A DNA stretch of 64,000 nt from NCBI RefSeq assembly GCF_030815405.1, contig NZ_JAUSWX010000001.1, positions 62,001 to 126,000 of the forward strand, given 5' to 3'. A program made the translations under genes and the position numbers. Under the pieces are notes generated by a model that saw only the letters and a list, made by a program, of their open reading frames with translations, was not told where the DNA came from and did not search any database. Every line of letters starts with the position of its first letter. The first letter of the stretch is position 1. Positions 51,916-60,519 of the stretch are shown here, piece after piece. The DNA comes from Agromyces albus (GTDB taxonomy: Bacteria > Actinomycetota > Actinomycetes > Actinomycetales > Microbacteriaceae).

Positions 51916-52875
51916 TCAGCCCTTGACCGAGCCGATCATCACGCCCTTGGTGAAGTGCCGCGCCACGAACGGGTAGACGAGCATGACGGGCACGGTGGAG
52001 ACGACGATGAGCGAGAACTTCATGAGGTCGGCGAGCTGCTGTCGCTCGAGCTGGTTCGCGAGGTCCGTGCCTCCGGCGTTGTTGTTGAGCACCAGAATGT
52101 TCCGCAGTACCAGCTGCAGTGGATAGAGGTCCTCGCTACGGAGGTAGATCAGTGCGCTGAAGTACTGGTTCCACTGCCCGATGCCGTACATGAGCGCGAT
52201 GACCGCCAGGAGCGGTTTCGACAGCGGCAGCACCACCGACCACAGGAACCGCAGATCGCTGGAGCCGTCGAGCTGGGCTGCCTCGTAGAGCTCCGCGGGA
52301 ATCGACGACCGGAAGAAGGTCATCGCGATCAGCACCTGCCACGCCCCGATCGCGGCAGGGATGATCATCGCCCAAGGGGTGTTCAGCATCCCAAGCGACT
52401 GCACGACCAAGTAGGTCGGGATCAGCCCTCCGCTGAACAGCATCGTGAACAGGACCCCGCCGATCAGCGCGCGCCGTCCGACGAGCTCGGAGCGCGAAAG
52501 CGGGTAGGCGATCATGACGGTCAGGGCGAGGCTGATCAAGGTCCCGGCGACGACGTAGAAGAACGAGTTGCGGAAACCGGTGAGGATGTCGGAGTTGCCC
52601 AGCACCGCTTCGTATCCGCGGAGCGTGAAGTCGACCGGCCACAGGAACACCTGTCCGCTCGATACCGCCGCGGGACTCGAGAAGGAGCTGGCCAGGATGT
52701 TGATCAGCGGCACGAGCACGAGGAGCAGGAACGTCGTCAGGAGGATGTAGACGCCCGCCATGAAGACCCGGTCGACGCCCGTGTCGTGAATCGGGGTGGG
52801 TCGTTGGCGTGTCTTCCGGCGCTTCGTCTCCGCCTCGGCTCCGAAGTCGGGTCGGGTTGCGGTCTCGAGGAACAT
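51916..52875 (-). CDS. LplC/YtcP-type ABC permease
   Basis: A 319-residue permease with about six membrane helices and the EAA loop (LYEAAQLDGSSDLRFLWSVVL). The ATG at 52875 follows AAGGAGAG; the longer upstream frame is a shadow of the other permease. It pairs with the 52890-53870 product, which precedes it by 14 bases. Confidence 0.9.
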   Translation of the reverse strand: MFLETATRPDFGAEAETKRRKTRQRPTPIHDTGVDRVFMAGVYILLTTFLLLVLVPLINILASSFSSPAAVSSGQVFLWPVDFTLRGYEAVLGNSDILTGFRNSFFYVVAGTLISLALTVMIAYPLSRSELVGRRALIGGVLFTMLFSGGLIPTYLVVQSLGMLNTPWAMIIPAAIGAWQVLIAMTFFRSSIPAELYEAAQLDGSSDLRFLWSVVLPLSKPLLAVIALMYGIGQWNQYFSALIYLRSEDLYPLQLVLRNILVLNNNAGGTDLANQLERQQLADLMKFSLIVVSTVPVMLVYPFVARHFTKGVMIGSVKG

Positions 52876-52889
52876 TGCGTGCTCTCCTT

Positions 52890-53870
52890 TCACCACAGCC
52901 CGTTGCCGGTCACGCGCTTTGAGACGATGTTGACGGCCACGAGGAGGATGAGATTGATGACGGAGTTGAACAGCCCGATCGCGGTCGCGAGGCTGAAGTC
53001 GGCGCCGAGCAGGCCGATCTTGTACGTGTAGGTCGCGATGATCTCCGACTGCGAGAGGTTGAGGGGGTTCTGCAGCAGGAACGCCTTCTCGAAGCCGATC
53101 GCCATGATGCCGCCGACGCTCAGGATCATCACGACCACGATCGTCGGTGCGATGCCGGGAAGATCGATGTGCCAGATCTTCTGCAGGCGGTTGGCCCCGT
53201 CGAGGCGGGCGGCCTCGTACAGGCTCGGGTCGACGCCGGCGAGCGCGGCCATGAAGATGATCGCCGAGTACCCGGCGGTCTGCCAGACGTCGCTCCAGAC
53301 GTAGACGTGCCGGAAGGATTCCGGGTCGGCGAGGAGGTTCGCGTCCTGGCCGAAGAAGCCGAGGAAATCGGCCATGAATCCGATCCGCGGCGAGAAGATC
53401 AGGATGAGCATCGAAACGACGATGACCGTCGAGAGGAAGTAGGGCGCATAGGTGACCAGTTGAACGGTCCGCTTGAAGAAGCGCAGCCGCACCTCGTTGA
53501 GGGCCAGCGCCAAGATGACCGGGATCGGGAACCCGGCCAGGAAGCCGTACAGGCTCAGCATCAGCGTGTTGCGGATGAGGTCCCACGCGACCGGGTTGGC
53601 GAAGAACCGTTCGAAGTGCTCGAACCCGACCCAGGGGCTGCCCCAGATTCCCGCGACCACGTTGTAGTCCTTGAACGCGATCACATTGTTCGCCATCGGG
53701 ATGTAGCTGAAGATGACGAAGTGGGCCACCGGGAGGATCAGCAGCAGATAGAGCTGCCAGTGGCGGCGCAAACGCCGGCGCAGACGGCGGCGAAGACGAG
53801 GGCCGCTCGCCTCTGGGGCCTCGCTCGGGCCGGAGGGTGCCGCCACCTGGCGGTCCAACACGGCGGTCAT
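52890..53870 (-). CDS. LplB-type ABC permease
   Basis: A 326-residue permease with an Arg-rich cytoplasmic start (residues 15-40), about six membrane helices and the EAA loop (LYEAARLDGANRLQKIWHIDL). It is the first gene of the leftward operon that continues through the second permease, binding protein, GH2, GH43 and GH27. The promoter region carries the CAATCGATTG operator and faces the divergent LacI gene. Confidence 0.9.
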   Translation of the reverse strand: MTAVLDRQVAAPSGPSEAPEASGPRLRRRLRRRLRRHWQLYLLLILPVAHFVIFSYIPMANNVIAFKDYNVVAGIWGSPWVGFEHFERFFANPVAWDLIRNTLMLSLYGFLAGFPIPVILALALNEVRLRFFKRTVQLVTYAPYFLSTVIVVSMLILIFSPRIGFMADFLGFFGQDANLLADPESFRHVYVWSDVWQTAGYSAIIFMAALAGVDPSLYEAARLDGANRLQKIWHIDLPGIAPTIVVVMILSVGGIMAIGFEKAFLLQNPLNLSQSEIIATYTYKIGLLGADFSLATAIGLFNSVINLILLVAVNIVSKRVTGNGLW

Positions 53871-53913
53871 GGGGCCGAATCCTTCATCGTCATCATCGCT
53901 CCTTCGCGAACTC

Positions 53914-53969
53914 GGATATCGCTATCCTGCGGCGATCCTGCGGGTCACTATAAGCGCAATCGATTGTGC
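53914..53969. promoter_or_regulatory. LacI operator plus second conserved element in the divergent promoter
   Basis: GCGCAATCGATTGTGC at 53954-53969 and GGATATCGCTATCC at 53914-53927, centres 41 bases apart, lie between the importer operon (minus) and the LacI gene (plus). Both elements and their order match the lyase promoter at 45171-45235. CACTATAAG (53947-53955) may be the -10 of the LacI gene. Confidence 0.75.
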
Positions 53970-53998
53970 ACGCAACATCGATCGTCCATACTGGACAC

Positions 53999-55000
53999 GT
54001 GGTGAGCCTGAGCGATGTTGCCGGACGGGCCGGCGTTTCCGTGTCGGTCGCCTCTCGCGCTCTTTCGGGTGATCCTGCGGCCCGGCTGAGTGAAGCCACC
54101 CGCCGACGGGTCCGCCAAGCGGCCGATGAGCTCGCGTACCGGCCCAATCACGCCGGGCGATCACTCCGTCGCGCACGGACCGACGTCATCGCACTGATCG
54201 TTCCGGACGTGACGAACGCGCTGTTCGCGGAACTCACACGAGGAGCGGATGCCGAAGCCGCCGCGCGCGGACTCACGGTGCTCCTCGGTCGCGGCGACGA
54301 GACGGCGACGGGTCTGGTCCTCGCCGAGCGTCTCTTGGCAGAGGGGCGCGTCGACGGTGTGATCCTCCAGCCCCGCGATGGAGCCGACCCCCAGGAGCTG
54401 GCGCCGCTGGCCCGGGCTGGAGCGCCCGTCGTCATCGTCCACGATGAGATCGCCGGCGCGAGCGCGGTGCTCCTCGACGATGCAGCGGCCGCGATGGCAG
54501 CCGTTGATCATCTGGTGGCGCACGGACGACAGCGCCTTGCGCTGATCGGCGGAATCGAGGCATCGTCGAGTGCGCGCCGCCGCGAAGCAGGCTTCCGTTC
54601 CGCGCTCGCCGCGCACGGAATGCCAGTGAACGAGCAGTGGATCACGCGTCTGGGGTACGGCCCTGAGGATGGCCGCGCGGCGATGGGGCAGCTGCTGAAA
54701 TCCGACGAACGACCAGACGCGGTCGTGGTCGCGAATGTCAACGCCGGCTTCGGCGCCCTCGCGGAAGCCGCGAGGCTGGGGGTGGCTGTTCCGGAGTCCG
54801 TCGCTCTCGTCGCGATCCACGACTCTTGGCCCGCCGCCTACTCGTCGCCGGCGCTGACCTGTGTCCGCACGCCCCTCTACGAACTCGGCCGTGCTGCTGT
54901 CGCAGGATTGTCCGATCGCATAGCGGGCGGGGGTCCACAGGTCGTCCGCGTCTCTGTGCCCGCGCCGGTGGTCGTTGCGCGAGCGTCGACGGCGAGTTGA
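53999..55000 (+). CDS. LacI-family repressor of the polysaccharide regulon
   Basis: A 333-residue LacI-family regulator starting VVSLSDVAGRAGVSVSVASRALSG. I chose the GTG at 53999, which gives the standard N-terminus; the GTG at 53966 would lie inside the operator. No ribosome-binding site is seen, so the message may be leaderless or nearly so. It should bind CAATCGATTG sites upstream of the importer operon, the lyase and the GH95 gene, and autoregulate. The inducer is probably an oligosaccharide or released sugar. Confidence 0.9.
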   Translation: MVSLSDVAGRAGVSVSVASRALSGDPAARLSEATRRRVRQAADELAYRPNHAGRSLRRARTDVIALIVPDVTNALFAELTRGADAEAAARGLTVLLGRGDETATGLVLAERLLAEGRVDGVILQPRDGADPQELAPLARAGAPVVIVHDEIAGASAVLLDDAAAAMAAVDHLVAHGRQRLALIGGIEASSSARRREAGFRSALAAHGMPVNEQWITRLGYGPEDGRAAMGQLLKSDERPDAVVVANVNAGFGALAEAARLGVAVPESVALVAIHDSWPAAYSSPALTCVRTPLYELGRAAVAGLSDRIAGGGPQVVRVSVPAPVVVARASTAS

Positions 55001-55039
55001 TCGTCGCGACATGACACTGCGGGCGTCGTGAGGTACGGT

Positions 55040-55055
55040 GAACAATCGATTGCGC
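55040..55055 (+). promoter_or_regulatory. LacI operator upstream of GH95
   Basis: GAACAATCGATTGCGC matches the reverse complement of the two other sites at 15 of 16 positions and keeps the CAATCGATTG core. It lies 26 bases before the GH95 ATG, in the opposite orientation to the other copies relative to the window. Confidence 0.75.
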
Positions 55056-55080
55056 ATTTAGGGAACGTATGGGAGCGACC

Positions 55081-57483
55081 ATGAACGGGAGTGACATGTA
55101 CAGGACTGACCACTTGGGCTCTGACCCGGGCGTGCTGATCAGCCACGAGCCGGCCGCGCAATTCACCGACGCGTTCCTTCTGGGAAACGGCTCGCTCGGC
55201 GCGACGGTCTACGGAGGCCGCGGCATCGAGACATTCGACCTCAACCTCGACACGGTCTGGTCGGGCGGCCCCACCGTCGACGCCGGCGCGGATGATGCGA
55301 AGATCATCGACGAGCTGCGCCGCGCCATAGCCGACGATGACCACGACCTCGCAGACGGGTTGGCGAGACGCCTTCAGAGCGACCACTGGACGCAGTCATA
55401 TCAGCCGGTCGGCCGCCTCACCTGGAGCTGGGGCGATCCTGCGCGCGTGGGTGAATACCGGCGCAGCCTCAACCTCGACGTGGCGGAGGCGAGCGTCGTG
55501 CATGCGGCGGAAGAGATGACGGCATTCGTCAGCGCGCCCGATCGCGTCCTGGTCGCCGAGACGACCGGAAGACCGAGCGCAGCATCCGCGGTGTTCACGA
55601 GCCCGCACCCCGTGTTGCTCGAGGAGCGGCTCAACGAGGGCGGCATCGAGTGGATCGTCGCGGCGGGGCGTGCGCCGAGGCTGGTCCTGCCGAACTACAT
55701 TCCGACGGACGACGAGGTCCTGTACGGCGATGAGGCGACGGGTCCCGGCGCCACGGCCCCTGCAGGCATGGGGTGGGCCATCGCCGCGGCAGTCGTCCGC
55801 GCGCCCGACGGACGCACCAGGCTGATCGCCGCCGTGACGAGCGGCTTCCGGGGCCATCTCGAACCGGTCGGCATCGACCTCGAGCAGCTCATCGCCGAGG
55901 CCCGCGCGCGCGTCGACTCCGCATTGACCGTCCGCGCGCGCGAGCTGATCGATCGGCATCGCGCAGACTATGGCGGGTTGTTCGATCGAGTGAAGATCGA
56001 TCTGACACCGTCAGGAGCCGACTCGGCCATTGCTGCCCAGCGCTACTTCAACCTCGGGCGCTACCTGCTCATCTCCTCGTCGCGACCAGGTACGCAGGCA
56101 GCCAACCTGCAGGGCATCTGGAACATCGACGTGCGACCCGGCTGGAGCTCCAACTACACCAGCAACATCAACGTTCAGATGAACTACTGGGGAGCCGAGG
56201 TGGCCGACCTCGCAGAACTCGCGCAGCCACTGCACACACTTGTGACGGACCTGGCAGACGCTGGACGACAGACCGCCCGTCTCCGCTACTCGGCTCGTGG
56301 CGCAGCGGTGCACCACAACACCGACATCTGGCGTTTCAGCGCTCCGGTCAAGGGCGAACCGGAATGGTCGAACTGGAGCATGGGGCTGTCGTGGCTCTGC
56401 GCGCACCTGGGCGACCGGCTCGACTATCGGTGGTCGGACGAGTTCGCTCGACGAGTCGCAGCGCCTGCCACTCGCGCGGCTGCAGAGTTCGTCCTCGACC
56501 AACTGGTGGAGGCCTCCGATCGCCGCCTCGTGGTGAGCCCGTCGAGTTCACCCGAGCATCCGTTCGCGCACAACGGGGCGGTCGCGAGCGTCACGGCCGG
56601 AGCGACCATCGATCAGGAGCTCGCCCATGAGTTGCTGTCACGCCATCTCCAGCTCGCCGATGCGCTCGGACTCGCCGATGAGGTCGCGGCGGACGCCGCT
56701 GCGGCGGTCGTGCGCCTGCGCCTCCCCGGCATCGACTCCGAGGGGCGAACCGAGGAATGGCGGCCCGGATTCTCGGCAACCGAACTGGACCATAGACATC
56801 TGTCCCACCTGTACGGGGCATTTCCGGGAGCCAGGATCACCCCCACCAAGGACCCGGCTGGATTCGAGGGTGTGCGGATGGCGCTGCACTCGCGGCTTGC
56901 TCATGGCGGGGGATACACGGGCTGGAGTCAGGCGTGGGTGCTGTGTCTCTCGGCCAGACTCGGAGAGAAGGAATTGGCGGAGCTGTCGTTGTCACGACTG
57001 CTCGGGGATCTCAGTTCGGCGTCTCTCCTCGACCTGCACCCCATTGGGAACGGTGGAAACATCTTCCAGATCGATGGCAACTTCGGAGCGATCGCCGGGA
57101 TCGCGGAGCTCCTGCTGCAAAGCCACGACGGTGCGGTGTCCCTCCTGCCCACCCTTCCGCCGAGCTGGACGCACGGATCGGTCAGCGGCCTGCGGGCCAG
57201 GGGCGGCATCGGCGTGGATATCTCCTGGGCCGACGGTGAACTCCAGTCGGCGGAGCTGCGGGTCGAGAACTCAGGCGTTGTCGTCGTAGAGCTGCCTGCT
57301 TCGGCCGACGTGGGGCTGATCGATGATCGCGGGGCGCCGGTGCCCCTCGTCGCCGTTCCGAGCGCAGTCGGGCGGCGGCGCTGGCAGTGGTCCGCGACCG
57401 CGGGCGGACGGTATCTCGCTAGCGTGGATCCGACCCTGATCGACGGTGGGTCGCGGATTCAGCCCGCGCTCAACACGAGATGA
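55081..57483 (+). CDS. GH95 alpha-L-fucosidase/alpha-L-galactosidase
   Basis: An 800-residue cytoplasmic GH95 enzyme with the usual N-terminal beta domain, (alpha/alpha)6 barrel and C-terminal beta domain. Catalytic-site motifs: NINVQMNYW (Asn362, Asn364), SPSSSPEHPF (Glu492) and QIDGNFG (Asp665). GH95 inverts alpha-1,2-L-fucosyl bonds, and some members prefer L-galactose. I used the ATG at 55081, with GGGAG 6 bases upstream, rather than the ATG at 55069. It heads an operon with GH43 and GH127 and carries the LacI operator. Confidence 0.92.
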   Translation: MNGSDMYRTDHLGSDPGVLISHEPAAQFTDAFLLGNGSLGATVYGGRGIETFDLNLDTVWSGGPTVDAGADDAKIIDELRRAIADDDHDLADGLARRLQSDHWTQSYQPVGRLTWSWGDPARVGEYRRSLNLDVAEASVVHAAEEMTAFVSAPDRVLVAETTGRPSAASAVFTSPHPVLLEERLNEGGIEWIVAAGRAPRLVLPNYIPTDDEVLYGDEATGPGATAPAGMGWAIAAAVVRAPDGRTRLIAAVTSGFRGHLEPVGIDLEQLIAEARARVDSALTVRARELIDRHRADYGGLFDRVKIDLTPSGADSAIAAQRYFNLGRYLLISSSRPGTQAANLQGIWNIDVRPGWSSNYTSNINVQMNYWGAEVADLAELAQPLHTLVTDLADAGRQTARLRYSARGAAVHHNTDIWRFSAPVKGEPEWSNWSMGLSWLCAHLGDRLDYRWSDEFARRVAAPATRAAAEFVLDQLVEASDRRLVVSPSSSPEHPFAHNGAVASVTAGATIDQELAHELLSRHLQLADALGLADEVAADAAAAVVRLRLPGIDSEGRTEEWRPGFSATELDHRHLSHLYGAFPGARITPTKDPAGFEGVRMALHSRLAHGGGYTGWSQAWVLCLSARLGEKELAELSLSRLLGDLSSASLLDLHPIGNGGNIFQIDGNFGAIAGIAELLLQSHDGAVSLLPTLPPSWTHGSVSGLRARGGIGVDISWADGELQSAELRVENSGVVVVELPASADVGLIDDRGAPVPLVAVPSAVGRRRWQWSATAGGRYLASVDPTLIDGGSRIQPALNTR

Positions 57484-57522
57484 GATGTGTACGAACAACG
57501 CAATGAAGAGGACGGAAACACG

Positions 57523-58431
57523 ATGAGCGCACCTGCTGTGGATGGCATCATCCGGCCTGGCACGGTCTTCCACGACGACCGTGGTCACGTCGCCCAACTG
57601 CATGGCATCGGCGTCCAGCGCGTCGGCGACCTCTGGTATGCGTGGGGAGAAGACAAGGCCGCCGGCAGCACCTTCACCGCCGTCGCCTGCTACACCTCAC
57701 CCGATCTCGCCGCTTGGCGCTACGAGGGCAACGCGCTCACCGTCGCCGACGGAGATCTCGCGTCCGATCGCGTGATCGAACGACCGAAGGTGCTCCAGCG
57801 CCCCGATGGCGCCTGGGTGATGCTCCTCCACGTCGACACCGCAGACTACTCCTACGCTCGCGTCGGATACGCGATCGCGGAGCATCCGGCCGGCCCCTAC
57901 CGCTACCTCCACAGCGAGCGGCCGATGGGCAACGTCAGCCGCGATATCGGGGTGTACCAAGAGGACGGCGTCGGCTACCTGCTCTCCGAAGACCGCGACA
58001 ACGGGCTGCAGATCTACCGGCTTCGTCCCGACTACCTGGGTGTCGAGAGCATCGTGGCGACCCTCCGGCAGCAGGATCGCCCTGAGTTCGGGTACGAGTC
58101 ACCCACCATGGTGCGCCACGGCGACACGTACTACCTGTTCGGCTCCGACCTGACCGGTTGGAGCATGAACGAGAACAAGTACGCCACCGCGACGGACCTG
58201 GCCGGGCCGTGGACACCGTGGCGGAACGTCGCCCCCGAGGGGACCCGCACGTTCGAGTCCCAAGTGAGCGTGGTGGTCCCAGTGGATGGCGGCCACGTCT
58301 ACATCGGCGACAGATGGAACCCCGACGACCTCTTCCGGTCGCCCGCTGTCGTACTCCCGCTGCGCATCGCCGACGGCACGGCCGAACTCGTCTGGCATGA
58401 CGGGTGGCAGGTCGACGAGCTGTTCCGATGA
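57523..58431 (+). CDS. GH43 propeller enzyme (exo-galactanase-like subgroup)
   Basis: A 302-residue cytoplasmic propeller protein with the motif SRDIGVYQEDGVGYLLSEDRDNGLQIYRL, which resembles GH43 members that include exo-beta-1,3-galactanases. The ATG at 57523 has GGACGGAA upstream; the in-frame GTG at 57487 has none. The stop overlaps the GH127 start (ATGA). If the subgroup is right, it would trim beta-1,3-galactan fragments. An arabinosidase or xylosidase role is the alternative. Confidence 0.75.
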   Translation: MSAPAVDGIIRPGTVFHDDRGHVAQLHGIGVQRVGDLWYAWGEDKAAGSTFTAVACYTSPDLAAWRYEGNALTVADGDLASDRVIERPKVLQRPDGAWVMLLHVDTADYSYARVGYAIAEHPAGPYRYLHSERPMGNVSRDIGVYQEDGVGYLLSEDRDNGLQIYRLRPDYLGVESIVATLRQQDRPEFGYESPTMVRHGDTYYLFGSDLTGWSMNENKYATATDLAGPWTPWRNVAPEGTRTFESQVSVVVPVDGGHVYIGDRWNPDDLFRSPAVVLPLRIADGTAELVWHDGWQVDELFR

Positions 58432-60416
58432 GCGCGACGGATGCCGCCTCACGATCGCGCTCGCTGCGGGCAACCGATCTCGGCGACGTCCTGCTCATCG
58501 ATCCCTACCTCGTCAACGCCCATCAGAAGATGGTCGACTATCTGCTGCGTCTCGAACCCGACCGATTCCTCTCCGGCTTCGCCACGAATGCGGGCTTGAC
58601 CCCGACAGCCGAGGGCCCCTACGGCGGCTGGGAGCGCACGAGCGGCACCAGGTTCCAGGGGCACTTCTTCGGCCACTACGTCTCGGCCCTCTCGCAGGCG
58701 TATGCCGGGTCGACCCAGGATGCGGAGAAGGCCCGTCTCCTGGCGAAGCTCACCACCGCCGTGAACGGGCTGAAGTTTGCACAGGCCGCGTACGCGACGA
58801 AGGATCCGGCGAATGCCGGGTACGTATCGCCGTTCCCGGTCGACCTGCTGCCGCACGGGGGCGACGGACTCCTCGTGCCGTTCTACAACCTTCACAAGGT
58901 GCTGGCCGGGTTGCTCGCCGCGTTCCAGCGGGCTCCCGAACCCGTGGCCGCCACCGCATTGGAGGTCGCGTCGCACTTCGGCACCTGGTTGGAGCGCTGG
59001 GCGGGCCGCCAAGCCGACCCGGCCGCTCTTCTGCAGACCGAGTACGGCGGGATGAACGAGGCGCTGTACGAGCTCTTCGGCATCACGAAGGACCCCGACC
59101 ACAAGCGGGCGGCCGAGTACTTCGACGAGGTCGGGCTCTTCGAGCAGCTCGCCGCGGGCAACGACGTGCTCAACGGCAAGCATGCCAACACGACGATCCC
59201 GAAGCTGGTCGGCGCCCTCAAGCGCTACACGGTGCTGACGGAAGCCCCCGACCTCTCCGCGATGCTGACTCAGGCCGAGAAGGACGATCTCGGCACCTAT
59301 CGAATGGCCGCCGAACGCTTCTGGCAGATCGTCGTCGACGATCACACCTACGCGAACGGCGGCAACAGCCGGGGCGAGCACTTCCATGCCGTCGGCACCC
59401 TGCACGAGCGGGCAACGAACGGCGAGACCACGGGTTACGGCGAGAACTCGACGGTCGAGGGATGCAACGAGTACAACATGCTCAAGCTCTCACGAGCCCT
59501 GTTCCGAGTCGACCCCGACGTGAAGTACGCGGACTACTACGAGTGGGCCTACCTCAACAGCATCCTTGCTTCGCAGAATCCCGAGACGGGCATGATGACG
59601 TACTTCCAGCCCCAGACCGCGGGCTACGCGAAGGTGTTCGGGCGTGAGTTCGACGAGTTCTGGTGTGATCACGGCACCGCCACCGAGAGCTTCACGAAGC
59701 TCGGCGACTCGATCTACTTCATCGACGAGAAGTCGATCTACGTGAACATGTTCCGATCGACGGTGCTCTCGAGCACGGAGCACAACCTGCGGCTCGAGCA
59801 GACGGCGGACGTTCCCAACGACGAGACGATGACGATCTCGGTCTCAGCTCTCGACGCAGGCGCGGTCGCCCCGGGCACGACGCTGCTGCTTCGCGTGCCG
59901 TCATGGGTAGCCGGCACGCCGACCCTCGTCGTCAACGGGCAGCCGGAGGACATCTCGGCGCTCCATCACGACGGCTACCTGGCGTTCGAGGTCGCCGCGG
60001 GCGATGAGATCATCTACACGCTGCCGGCGAAGGTCGCTGTCGACGACGCCACCGAGAACCCGAACTGGGTCGCTTTCACGTACGGACCCGTGCTGCTCGC
60101 CACCGAACTCAGCCGCAAGAACGTGGACTCGACGTACACCTCCGGCGTGCTCGTGCGGATGAGCGTGGCTGACAAGACGCTCGGCAACAACCTCCGCGTC
60201 GACGATGCTGCAAGGTGGAAGCGCGACATCGAAGCAAACCTCCTCCGCATCGAGAACGGCGAGAACGCGAACGGCGTCGAGACGATGCGTTTCTCGCTGG
60301 AGCGCGTCGACGCGGCATCCGCCGACCTGGTGTTCGAGCCGTACTACAGCCTCTATGACGCGCGCTACGCCACGTACATGACGCTCGTGGAGCCGGATTC
60401 CCCGCAACGGTCCTAG
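58428..60416 (+). CDS. GH127 beta-L-arabinofuranosidase-like enzyme
   Basis: A 662-residue DUF1680/GH127 protein: (alpha/alpha)6 barrel plus beta-sandwich. In the family a Cys nucleophile sits in a zinc site made by one Glu and three Cys. Here Glu344 and Cys346 (VEGCNEYN) and the nucleophile position Cys413 (EFWCDHGT) are present, but the following family Cys is Asp414. It probably removes beta-L-arabinofuranose or a related sugar in the cytoplasm. It is translationally coupled to the GH43 gene. Confidence 0.85.
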   Translation: MSATDAASRSRSLRATDLGDVLLIDPYLVNAHQKMVDYLLRLEPDRFLSGFATNAGLTPTAEGPYGGWERTSGTRFQGHFFGHYVSALSQAYAGSTQDAEKARLLAKLTTAVNGLKFAQAAYATKDPANAGYVSPFPVDLLPHGGDGLLVPFYNLHKVLAGLLAAFQRAPEPVAATALEVASHFGTWLERWAGRQADPAALLQTEYGGMNEALYELFGITKDPDHKRAAEYFDEVGLFEQLAAGNDVLNGKHANTTIPKLVGALKRYTVLTEAPDLSAMLTQAEKDDLGTYRMAAERFWQIVVDDHTYANGGNSRGEHFHAVGTLHERATNGETTGYGENSTVEGCNEYNMLKLSRALFRVDPDVKYADYYEWAYLNSILASQNPETGMMTYFQPQTAGYAKVFGREFDEFWCDHGTATESFTKLGDSIYFIDEKSIYVNMFRSTVLSSTEHNLRLEQTADVPNDETMTISVSALDAGAVAPGTTLLLRVPSWVAGTPTLVVNGQPEDISALHHDGYLAFEVAAGDEIIYTLPAKVAVDDATENPNWVAFTYGPVLLATELSRKNVDSTYTSGVLVRMSVADKTLGNNLRVDDAARWKRDIEANLLRIENGENANGVETMRFSLERVDAASADLVFEPYYSLYDARYATYMTLVEPDSPQRS

Positions 60417-60420
60417 TCCC

Positions 60421-60516
60421 GTGGGCGGCGTCTACGGTGTCACCATCACGGCGTATGCGCAGGATCACACGACCTCGGTCGCGTATCGCCTCGAGATCGT
60501 GCGCAGCGACCAGTGA
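60421..60516 (+). pseudogene. Orphan C-terminal tail (Ig-like remnant)
   Basis: A 31-codon frame (VYGVTITAYAQDHTTSVAYRLEIV...) begins just after the GH127 stop in a different frame. Its pattern is that of the last strands of a bacterial Ig-like or cadherin-like domain. No such domain precedes it, so it looks like the tail of a protein whose body was deleted, or of a longer GH127 version. Confidence is low because of its length. Confidence 0.35.
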
Positions 60517-60519
60517 CGG

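Noticed and set aside
53966..55000. LacI start at the GTG at 53966
   Set aside because: This codon is part of the operator palindrome and the added residues do not match LacI N-termini. The GTG at 53999 does.
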